A stretch of 64,000 nt of DNA from positions 61,436,172 to 61,500,171 of the forward strand of contig CM056744.1 in NCBI GenBank assembly GCA_029851415.1, read 5' to 3'. Source of the DNA: Eretmocerus hayati (lineage: Eukaryota > Arthropoda > Insecta > Hymenoptera > Aphelinidae). The notes under the pieces were generated by a model that saw only the letters and a program-made list of their open reading frames with translations, ran no database searches and had not been told where the DNA came from. The position numbers were made by a program, and so were the translations under genes. Below are positions 34,336 through 44,430 of this stretch, piece after piece. Within the stretch, counting starts at the first letter, position 1; every line of letters begins with the position of its first letter.

Positions 34336-34645
34336 AGACTAAGGGACCTGCAGGGGCTCAGAAAAATTGACGGGCCCTTAGGGTCCCTCGGAGGCCCTCA
34401 GGGGCCCTCACAGGCCCTCAGGGGATCTCAGGGGAATCTCTCAGCCCCTAAGGTAAATATGGAACGTAATTTAGGTTATTTGGTCAGAGGCACTCGGGGC
34501 CCTCAGGGGCCCTCGGGGGCCCTCAAGGGACCTCGAAGGACCTCAGAGGCCCTCAGGGGCCCTCCTGGGCATTCAAGGCAGTCAAGGGAATTCAGGGGAG
34601 TTCAAGGGAATTCAGAGGAATTCAGGGGAATTCAGAGGAATCTCA
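34336..34645. repeat. GGGCCCTCAG / GGAATTCAG minisatellite near the Helitron 5' end
   Basis: Degenerate 9-10-bp units ggccctcagg dominate 34370-34570 and change into ggaattcagg units at 34575-34640. A shorter unique stretch (aggtaaatatggaacgtaatttagg) interrupts at about 34450. The array ends about 30 bp from the Helitron 5' terminus. Confidence 0.75.
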
Positions 34646-35819
34646 TTCTTACTACTATATATTAGGGGGAGATACATCGGTACCGCGCACGAGCAAGAGC
34701 GAGTGCGCAACACTTGTAATAACGCAGCCGAAGTGAGCGCTTCGGCTACACTTGTACAATCAGAGTTACCACTGAGTGCACGCGGTGTGCAATAAAGAGT
34801 CAATTTCAGTGAATATCTGTGCAGTGTTTATTTAGTAGCAATAGTGCACCCCAACCCTTTATTTACTCCTATAATTAGGGTGGGCCAAAAAAGGGATTTT
34901 TTCGAAAAACGATACGCTCTAGCGTGGAAATGTTGTGTTTGTACATATAGATGTGGAAAAAAATTTTACTGGACGCTGAAAAATGAGATTTTAGGTCCCA
35001 GCAAGAGACATCAAGCTTTTATCAAAATCAACGCAGGTTTAAATGGGAATGTGCCTAATTCGGCAGTTTTCTCTTCCTAACTTTGCTCGCATTTCTGGCG
35101 CATCCAAGCATTTTTCAACGTATTTTGGAGCTTGTTCCAAAACCTACAAAATTAGCTAAAGTATGTCCAATTTCAACTAACCCGAGCCAATCTATCTCAA
35201 TTTTTCCAAAAAAGATCATTATTAAAAATCCTAAGAATGGGGCGATTCTCTCTTCAAACTTTGCTTGTATTTCTGGTGCATCTGAACCTTTTTTCAACGT
35301 ACTTTAGCTCATTTTGAAGCTTGTTCCAAAACCTACAAAATGAGCTAAAGTACGTCTAATTTCGACTGAATGGAGCCAATCTATCTCAATTTTCCATTTC
35401 GAGTTTTGAAAGAAGTGAGGCGGGAGGGGGGAGTCGCTTATTTTCAGATTTTTCGAAACTAATCACTTTTTAGAAAAGTTGTGATAGATTGGCTCGGGTT
35501 AGTCAAAATTGGCCGTACATTAGCTCATTTTGTAGGTTTTGGAACAAGATTTAAAATGAGTCAAGTACGTTGGAAAACGCTCGGATGCGCCAGAAATGCG
35601 AGCAAAGTTAGGAAGAAAAAAGTGCTGAATTAAGCACATTTCCATTTAAACCTGCGTTAATTTTGATAAAAGCTTGATGGCTCTTGCTGGGTCCTAAAAT
35701 CTCATTCCTCAGCGTCCAGCAGAATTTTCTCCACATCCATATGTACAAATACAACATTTCCACGCTAGGGCGTATCGATTTTCGAAAAAAGCCCTTTTTT
35801 GGCCCACCCTAGTGTTTAT

Positions 35820-36200
35820 ATGTATGTGTGTCGTCTGTCTTGAATATTATACAGCCCGACACGAATGATATATTTTCATTCTTACTTTTAGTCAGCAACG
35901 ACGAGAAGCAGACGAGTGCGTCTGTTTCCGATAACAACATGTAACTTTTGATTTAATGTAATTTTGTGCACTGAATTTAGATTTCGTTTGTGGTGTGAGT
36001 GCTTTACGTGTACATCAATCTATGATTTCTGTGGTTTTGCCAATTTTTTTTTTGTTTTCAGAAAAATCCCTATCGCCTGATGAGGTCGACGCATTATTTG
36101 ACGAAACGTCGCAGGATGAATGATTATATTTTGCAATGAGTGATTCATCTACGCTCAACCTAGTCCTCATCGATCAATTTTCACAACAATATTTGAGTGT
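35820..36200 (+). mobile_element. Downstream part of the Penelope-like element
   Basis: Resumes after the hAT MITE with atgtatgtgtgtcgtctgtcttg, matching (inverted) 21505-21535. It contains a hammerhead-like core at 36076-36107. The right boundary is not visible; 36200 is nominal. Confidence 0.55.
36070..36115 (+). ncRNA. Hammerhead-ribozyme-like core
   Basis: CTGATGAG at 36077-36084 and GACGAAAC at 36100-36107 are spaced by about 15 nt, and gtc/gac beside them can form the start of helix II. GTC follows directly. Hammerhead ribozymes are known in terminal repeats of Penelope-like elements. I could not fold a clear helix III or I, so this is a candidate only. Confidence 0.4.
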
Positions 36201-39200
36201 CGTTATGAGCTCCTTCCCAGGTTGGGGAATCCCAACCTATTCTATCAAAAATTGAAGCTCCGACGAGATCCCACTTTTTGACATACCTGGGCGCATTTCT
36301 TCTGTTGACGTGAGCGCTATCCAGGAACGAAACTTTCAAAACCGATAACAGAACTTAGCCACTTCTATTCATCCAGTTAATAACTGAGAGTGAATTTGTG
36401 TGATTTCTGCCTCATCTTCTGGATGTTCTGGCGACAATTATAGAAGTGAGAGTTGACGTTTCCAAGTGGCCATGTTCAGGTCATCGCCACACCTGCAATT
36501 TGACCACGGATAGTCAGCCACCGTATTCCTCCCAGGAGCTACGTAGTCGATTAGAATCAAGCGATTCCCGAGAGCTTTCAGGGTTCAGAACTGCGGCTCT
36601 TAGAACTATCTCTGTTTTACAATTGCTGAATCGCCTTCCACTGATGAGTTCGTGAGTCCGGTTATACGCAAAATTCTTTCATGCATCTGCGTATTAGAAG
36701 CATTCGTGCAAGCCAAACGAGATGGACAATTTCTGATGCGGAATATCGTCTTGGGAATTCCATCGCTCAAGATCGATGAGGTAGGGTTATCTTTATTTCC
36801 GTAGATACTCTCCTGCGTAGGCGGATGAAAAAATTAGGGTTGATCTCGAAATATGTAAGTTCTCTGGACTATCCCTCTGTTTTGGGTGACCCACATTTTC
36901 TCATTCCAACCCCAATGAGTCATCCTATGATGAAGAATGATAGAGAAATAACATAAGGAGGACTGGCTCGGGTCAATAGTTTACTGAAACCCTAGAAACT
37001 CGAGCTCAGCTTGGGGATTGGGAAATGATGAAAGCCGCTATTTATGAGTATTTAATCCACGTACAAGGATTCATAAAGAATCAATCACTGCCCCTGGCAA
37101 CAACTCGTTTTGGCATCATAACTATCCCACAATCTACATGAGATACCACGAAGACCACCTCGGAGAGCGAGTACCAAGTGTAGAACTGAGCCACCTTGGA
37201 CTTTGTAATCCTGAGCGGTTTTTTCATCATTCCTGAAATCGTCATGATCATCAGCTGTATAATCATTGGAGATTCAATTTGGGGGTTGGGAAGCTACGTA
37301 GCTATGTTGCTACCTTACATTTGCTTGCCTGAGAAGATCAGTCTCTGCTGTTGCGGAGGAATTCCTTCTTTCTCTTCCACTCTCTCCTTTATCCTCTCAA
37401 CTTTGTCAGTGGGTTCTATGTCTATTTCGATCTGTTGAGAGCAAAAGATAGGTGAGTATGAAATCTGAGGCTTGCGTCGATACATGCTACTCGATTCCCT
37501 GGACGGACATCGGTCATGAGGGATCTATGATCTAAAGATGTTATCCCTAAGGTCTCCCTGGAAAACTAGCCAAGGTCACCCGGTCTGTCCGGGTAATCGA
37601 TAATGCCCAAAGTTTCTCCCCTGCGGCTTTGCACTGCTTGAGGTATGGGGAATCCAGAGCGATTCTGTTGAACGATTCTGCTTTCCGAAAGTACGGGCGG
37701 AAACTTGAGAATCGCTCTCATAAACCTGTGTCGGAAAATCATATTCGTATGGATGGATGTACTTGCAGTGATAGAATTTTTGCTTGTAGTCTTGAACAAA
37801 AACTCATGCAACAGAATCCTTCTGAGCCCTCCATATTCTAGGTAATATGAAGATGTTCGGGAAAAAGCGAGGAGACGATTCCGGATATCCCTTGTAAGCA
37901 GGTGTGAGATAGATCATGAATGACAGGACGAGACTCCAACCCATCCTCACATATCCCACTGATTCACGAGACCTCTCGAATCAATTAGAACCAGGAAATC
38001 TCGATAGTTACGGGTCAAGACCCGCTGGAGCAGGAACTGAGCGGATAGAAGTACCAGAATCTGACGTGTCAGAACAGCAAAACGAGCCGATACACTTAGC
38101 TAGCTCACTAAGGCTAGTGAATCTAGCGCCAAAAGCATCTAATTTCTGAAAAAACTGGAAAGTGTGTTCTCTATTTTCTCCTTGTCCGGAATACCCTATA
38201 GAATAATAACTCCACAAAGTGTACGATTTTTCACAGCGGCAAAAAATTACAACCAACAAGTAGTGCCCGCTTTTCAGTTTTTTTTCCATTATTTTGCACG
38301 TAGCTCAGTCATTCTGAGATTAGGATCGTTCATTCTCATCACTTGATATAGGCAATCAGATTCTTCAAATATTAGAAAAAATTGATGTTCCTATCTAGAT
38401 CTAACTCGCTAAAATTAGCAACAAAGGCAAAAAAAGGTTGGGATTTGCTTTTATTTTTTATTTTGAGAAAATTCATTCGATTGATGCGTACTTGTATGGA
38501 AAATGTGGTCAGTGTAGACCACTATCTGGAAAAAAATCGCCAAGTTAATCCATCCATGAACATCCCACCTGGGGGAATTTGTTTATAACAAATATTGCGA
38601 TGATAGAACTGGGCAATTTTATATAAAAATTTTGCCTTGGAGCCATTTGTTCATAAGAATCGAGAAATTGCATTCTTTTTTCCACGTCAGCCCACGAATA
38701 TACCGAATATTAGAATATATCTTCTTGCATCGTGTGGCATTTATTTTTCTCTAAATTTGAAAGGAAAGAACGTTGCTCTACGACCCTTTGAACCGGAGTC
38801 ACCGTTTTTTTTTTAACAATCGATATTCAATGAACAATTGAAAATTAAGAGCTCTAACTCCGGGAAATGATAGACAAACGTCCGAAATTCACTATGAAAA
38901 TATTTGGGACAGATACCTCGACTTATTTCTTCTTGGCAGCAAGTAAAAGTTGGTGTCCAATTTCGATCGGGTGAAAAGTGCTGAAGGAGGGCGTGGTAGG
39001 GGTACTCCTGCGGCGGTGGGCCGCGGCTCCACGAAAACCGAGACGCGACCTTCAAACTCGAGCGCGCGGATTTTTTTACCATTTTTCGGGTTCTACTGAA
39101 CCAATTCTGACCATTTTTCTTTTGAAATAGGGAAGCTCGTAAAAAAAAACATTACCCCATATTCCGGGAAGATCGGAAGTCGGGAAATATGCAATTTGGT

Positions 39201-39224
39201 AGGAAATTTTATTGGACCAATGTT
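36201..39224. other. About 3 kb without recognised genes
   Basis: Short frames occur (for example minus 37811-37566, and plus 38164-38346 with GIPYRIITPQSVRFF), but I recognise no domain. A GC-rich patch lies at 38990-39060. No transposon ends could be identified. GTAG at 39225-39228 is the left duplication of the next LTR element. Confidence 0.4.
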
Positions 39225-39228
39225 GTAG

Positions 39229-40159
39229 CGTTACGGATTTATAATAAGTGGAAGGGCGCGTTGATGGGTTCTCGGTGCTGACTTGTCTGGCCCGAGGGCA
39301 CAACAAGTTGGTGGCGAGGAATGAGTGACAGATGTTGACTCTCCAGATATTAGATCCGATACGAGTTTATTTCCAATAATACAATGCTTTGCTAATACCG
39401 AAATACTTATACTCGGGACTCTATTGACTCTAAGAGATGAGACCTCAGAGATAGAAGTTGCTAGTCTCGGAATGAGGCTAGACGTGGACTCTCTGGATAT
39501 CCGAATTGGACTGTACTCTAGAAGCCTAACGCGGACTCTACAACTATTCGAGTCGGGGTGTTCTCTACTAGCCCTTGCTGGAGCTTTTACCACGTATTTA
39601 TGCTTTTCCGAGAGTGGGGCGCTCCATGCCAAATGATAGCTTCGGAATCTTGTTATTGACTAGGCCTGTGTCAGCGCGTTTGACATTTCTCGCGGCTCTT
39701 GATCTTTTGCGCCCTTGCACTCAGTCTGCCTGTTGCAATACATAGCTTTTTCGATCTTAAGCTTGTGTCGCCTCCAATTCTGCGCTGCATTCCATCTCCG
39801 TTGCATCGACTGGAGACTTGCGGTGCCTCTCGACAGTGGCTAATTACTTAATTACTCCAAGCTATCGTGTGCATATAATTGCCTCCTTTCTCATTGAAAT
39901 CTGAAGCATCTGATGCGATACTCCCTCAATCACCTATTTTCCTCCTGAGGACTTGTTTGGACTTGCATTGGCTGAGTAGCTTTGTTCCTGAGCCAGTGCC
40001 GCCTTGATGTCGGCACCACTTTCTTTCAAGATGCCGCTGGATCTGCTCGCGGCTTGTGCGCGCCTCTCCGTGATAGTTGATTGCTCAATTATTCTGGATC
40101 ATCATCGGCTATGGCTAGTTTGGTTATCTTCGTCAGGATGTATAACATATATCATGATA
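39229..40159 (-). repeat. Left LTR (3' LTR) of the 12.6-kb element
   Basis: 931 bp. It is the empty-site version of the MITE target: gcactcagtctgcc near 39718-39731, where the right LTR carries the 51017-51345 MITE. Confidence 0.9.
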
Positions 40160-41235
40160 CGTCCCTTGGCTGGGCAACTGATCCCCGGATCAGTTCTAGT
40201 TATTCTCATGACACGTTCTCGGCTAAGCAACCAATCGCCAGACCAGTTGACAAGTGGGGAAAAAACCACGTCACCCTCTACTCCATGATATAAATACCCC
40301 AATTGGTTGTTCCTTTCCTTGTCACATGTCGGCCAAGGGGTTTTGGATGGAGTCCTCGTTCCAGTTTCAATCTTCAACGTCTTATGTCCCCATGATATAC
40401 TAGACTAATTTTTGATATATAACATCATCAAAGCAATGATCAATCCTGGCTCTATACGAGCATACGGTTACATGGGCAAGCGTGGCCTGAGCGGCTTATT
40501 CATCATTGACTATCATATGGAAGTGCTTCCTCTCGGCTTATAGACTCATCAATCCTCATCTTGTGAGAATTTAATCTCGACCGATTTTTGATAGTGACAA
40601 GTGCACCTCCCACATGCAGATTTGGTCATTCTTCATTTCGAATTGAGATGATTTCTCGATCACATCTGATCTCGGTGATATTCTCATGATTACAAACTCC
40701 CTTACACGTCTCTCCCTCTCATCATATGAATCATAAAACTTATGCCAGTATCCTTGTTACAATATTCGTTATGCTGAAAATTTCATCATATACTGGCTGA
40801 AATCTCGCCTCGCCATTGCATCACGGTCCAACAGCACTTCATCAGTGATATCGGATTAACTTTTCAAAAATGGCAAAATCATGGCTCTTGCTTCTTTCCA
40901 ATCGTTGATCAAGTTTCCTGAAACAATCTGCACAACGATTAGTAGATTTGGGGACCCCCCCCCCCCCCCTGGGCAAGGACTCCCTGGGAGAATGTAAATC
41001 TCAGGAAGAATCGAATCAAGTTGATGTGAATTTCTGCTTCCCTTGGATAAATCATGCATGTAGAGCTCCTTCTCCACACAACCCTGCGCGCTCCGGTAAT
41101 TACATATATTATTGGTATTGACAAAAATTCCTGTCTTAGCGACTTTCGTCTCATTGACTCAATATTCTGACATGACAGTCCGACTACTCTGATTTCCCGC
41201 CGAACGCCATGTGACCATCTCACATTTTACCCAGT
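40160..41235. other. Degenerate interior, no gene seen
   Basis: Contains a run of about 14 C at 40954-40967 and AT-rich sequence without recognised coding domains. Lies inside the LTR element next to its 3' LTR. Confidence 0.4.
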
Positions 41236-42085
41236 GGGTTCAACCAAAAAGGAAAAAATACTCATTCCACTCTGGTTCGCACCAAATCATTGAAAATCGT
41301 TTGCCATGTACTTTGACATGAAAGCTCTTCTTTGAGAAAAATTTTGATTTTTTTTCTCAAAAAAATGAAAATTTTGATTTTGAAACTCAAAAATGAAAAT
41401 TTTTGGGAATTTTCGAAGATGGCCAATCTCATTTTTATAATTTTTTATGACCAAATGGTCTCTTGTCATTTTTTGATAGGATTCACAGTTTGGGAGATAG
41501 ATTTTTACAGTACTTCGAGTGTTTGATTTCAGCCAAAAAGAAGGAAGAATCTCATTTCATACTGATTCACTCCTAAACCATGAAAAATTTTTTCCATGTA
41601 CTTTGACCTAGAAGCTCTTTTCTAAGAAAAATTACGAATTTTTCCCTCAAAAAATGAAAATTTTGGATTTGAAAACTCAAAATTGGAAGTTTTTGGGAAT
41701 TTTTGAAGAGGGCCATTCTCATTTTTATGATTTTTTATAACTAAAAGGTTTCTCGACATTTTCTGATAGGATGCATAGTTTAGGAGATAGATTTTCACAG
41801 TCCTTCGAGTGTTTGATTTTAACCAAAAAGAAGAAAAAATCTCATTCTACTCTGATTCACTCCTAAGCCCTGAAAATTTTTTGCCATGTACTTTGACCTA
41901 AAAGCTCTTCTCTAAGAGAAATTACGAATGTTTTCCTCAAAAAATGAAAATTTTGGATTTGAAAACCCAAAATTGAAAATTTTTGAAAATTTTTGAAGAG
42001 GGCCATTCTCATTTTTATAATTTTTTATGAATAAAAGGTCTCTTGACATTTTTTTGGTAGGATACGACGTTTAGGAGAAAGATTA
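41236..42085. repeat. Three-unit tandem repeat, period about 291-296 bp
   Basis: Units start near 41238, 41531 and 41821, each opening with caaccaaaaaga-type sequence and containing catgtactttgac, ctcaaaaaatgaaaattttg and ttcgagtgtttgattt phrases. Units 2 and 3 are closer to each other than to unit 1. Confidence 0.85.
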
Positions 42086-43480
42086 TAACCTTTTTCCTAA
42101 CAATGATCGGATGGACTGATGGTTTTTGAGAAAAATATATTCATTGATTGCTGGTAAAATCAATCCAAAAATTGGAGAACTCCTGAGTCCCAATGTGTTC
42201 TGAATCATTTCTGCCTCCCCACACTTGGGATTTGAGACTTTCCAATGGGTAACTGGATAACTTCACATCAAATTTTGATCGCAGTCCTTGATGCTTCAGT
42301 TAAGATTTTGCGGAAAATCGTACTTCTCTTGACACACAGGCTAATTAGGGATATATCACCTATTGAGAGCTTCCGTTTACACCCCGCACATACGAAAGGC
42401 TATGATTTCAAAATTTTGACGACGTATACTGAATTGAGTAGCTTGAGCTGTGCATACGAATCTCTTGGCCAGTGCCGAACGTACGCCAATCTTTATGAAT
42501 TATTCTTCCTCCTTCCTTTCCTCTCTGTTACTCCCTGCATTCTACTCTTATGTTATCGCTTGTTTAGTCTGAATAACTTTTCATCATCTCCTCCGCCTCA
42601 GTTCTCCTACTATTCACTGGTCACTTGCCAAGATTTCGCGCATGCCCAGTACTGCGCGACCAAGCCACCGCAGCTCCCATATATAAGGATATTTGCATTA
42701 GTCTTTGTGTTATGCATTGGATGATAGGCTTGGTGACGTCAAATCGTGTCTGCCGTGGTGTGGTCAACGCTTCTACGCCTGCGCGAGCTCTCACCAACAT
42801 GGCCTTGCCAATCCTCCTCATGCATCTATCCTGGCATGTGTGCGTGCCTTCGTTGCTCTTCTTGCCTTGCTTGATTCACTCAGCATTCACACTCCTCGTC
42901 CATGCATATAAGTATTTCCACCGAACCGTACCCTCGAATCACAATTCCCGCCGTATCATTTCTACATTGCTTCTCATTGCTTGACTTATGCGTTATTCGT
43001 CCAGGTTATGCTTTTTCCCGACCATGTATACTAGTAGTTTGGTCGAATTCGCTCCAAGTTCTCACTTGTTTTCGAATACGGTTTATCATTCATAGGTTCT
43101 GAAGGTTCATGATCCTAGTTTACATAGTAATTTAGCTAACCAGTACATAAGATAACATTCTGGGTATTCTGAGAGTGAACTTTGCGAGATTTTTCATCAT
43201 CTTTGCGCCAATTTTGGCAATCTCCGAGTCAGCCTAAGTTTTCATCAATTCCTTGACGATATCAATTACATTCGTATTTTGAATGGTTCATTCACAAGCC
43301 CTAGCCATTCACCTCAAAATTGAGCCCATGCAAGCCGCATTTGGTCCAGTTCTTACTCACTTACAAGCGTTTCCGCCTGAGCCGGAAATCGCCTCTTGAA
43401 CATGCGTATTTTAGGGATTTTCTATTAATAGTTGCCGTCACGTATATCTTAACAATTCTACAACTCATCTACGAAGTAAT
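42086..43480. other. Degenerate interior, no gene seen
   Basis: A plus frame at 42245-42724 and overlapping frames to 42984 have no domain known to me. Nothing resembling RT or integrase on either strand. Confidence 0.35.
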
Positions 43481-43489
43481 ACAATTTAC

Positions 43490-44430
43490 GAGTTTCAATT
43501 CCACACAATTCACATTTCTATTGATTGAATATTTTCGGGAATTTTCATTAATGATCCCTCTCTTTCTCTCCGTTTCCAACTGCGGAGGACTCTTTTTGGC
43601 CCAGATTTCTGCCCGTAATGGAATTTGGCGTCACTTCTATCCTTTTCTCTGATTTCCCTGGTGAATTGAGTTTGGACGATGTTTTTAACTGCATTAGGAT
43701 TTCACTTAAAAATTGTATCAGGGAAAAATATGAATCCGGTCCCTGTATATTAACATTAATTGAGCATTTCCGAGTAGCTCCGCATTCCATTAGCTATTCC
43801 CACACTGAACGTTGAAGTATCCTTCGGATTCCATGGTCAGTTACAATAATCCCTAAGCTTCAAATTCAGCTATTGTGAGTTGACTTCCGTTCAGTGAAAA
43901 CTAACCTATACGCACTCCCGCATGAGGGAAGAATCACTTTCGTGACGAGTATATTTTGAGCATCTTCTGATAATAATTGGACCCACGTGATTTCTGACAG
44001 TTTCACAATTGAACTGACACATCAAACCTATTACAAGCTTCAATAAGGTATTATTCAAACTCCAAAAAGTTGAACGGTTGTCGAGTTGTTCCTCAACAAC
44101 CCTTTCTTTTTTTCTCATTTGCATAGCGGAGAGCCTATTTCGGGCCATGTTTTTTGTCCATGATGGAGCTTGGCGTCGTTTTCACCCGTCCTCCTGATTT
44201 TTTTAGATAATTCAAACGTAATACTCAGCGTTGAACTCATGAATACTTCAATAAAAAGTTAAAGAAGAGAAAAATACCAATTTGACCCCTATATTCTCAC
44301 GTTACTTGAGAACTCCAGAGGTGCTCCGCATTTCACTCGCCATACACGAAGTAAACGTAAATATGAGATTCTCATCACATAATCGATCAAAATAATCCCT
44401 GAACTTTTAATCTAGCTATTATTAAATTAA
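43490..44430. repeat. Diverged tandem duplication, unit about 540 bp
   Basis: The phrase around tttttggcccagatttctgc and ggaatttggcgtcac (43590-43635) recurs as ttcgggccatgttttttgtcc and ggagcttggcgtcg (44130-44175). The downstream order also matches (gctccgcattccattagc against gctccgcatttcactcgcc; aataatccctaagcttc against aataatccctgaactttt). Confidence 0.6.

Larger units (their letters stand above)
31544..34672 (-). mobile_element. Helitron, 3.1 kb, inserted between A and T of the copia LTR
   Basis: On the minus strand the element starts TCTCCCCCTAATATAT (34672) and ends with GCGAGCGGAGCGAGC, a GGGGGGCTTGCCCCCC hairpin and CTAG (31544). The host reads A|T around it with no duplication. 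These are the structural marks of a Helitron. The 3' block equals that at 11225-11275. No Rep (rolling-circle nuclease) domain was seen, so it is non-autonomous. Pif1-like helicase pieces inside lie on the opposite strand. Confidence 0.8.
23234..34873 (+). mobile_element. Ty1/copia LTR retrotransposon with a Helitron in its 3' LTR
   Basis: LTRs begin TGTCGGTAAAGTAGC and end ACTCCTATA, flanked by ATTAG at 23229-23233 and 34874-34878. Gag and Pol follow the copia order (protease, integrase, RT, RNase H). A polypurine tract (aaagggagggag, 31436-31447) precedes the 3' LTR. Without the 3.1-kb Helitron the element is about 8.5 kb, long for copia because of a 2.3-kb leader. The two LTRs differ at several positions, and protease and Gag are damaged, so this copy is inactive. 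Confidence 0.93.
31448..34873 (+). repeat. Copia 3' LTR, split by Helitron at 31544-34672
   Basis: The left part 31448-31543 matches the first third of the 5' LTR; the right part 34673-34873 (tacatcggtaccgcgcacga onward) matches the rest. The LTR sequence is uninterrupted between A31543 and T34673 once the Helitron is removed. Confidence 0.9.
23223..35819. mobile_element. hAT-like MITE (TSD GTGTTTAT), split by copia
   Basis: GTGTTTAT occurs at 23223-23230 and 35812-35819 as an 8-bp target duplication. The MITE body is TAG at 23231-23233 plus the part from about 34876 to 35811, ending GGCCCACCCTA. Its arms of roughly 400 bp form an inverted repeat starting TAGGGTGGGCCAAAAAAG. An 8-bp duplication with TAGGG/CCCTA tips is typical of hAT. 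It encodes no transposase. The span given includes the copia element nested in it; the MITE itself is about 936 bp. Confidence 0.85.

Noticed and set aside
42245..43102. Host membrane protein suggested by hydrophobic plus frames
   Set aside because: Frames overlap, lack splice or domain support and lie inside the degenerate LTR element.
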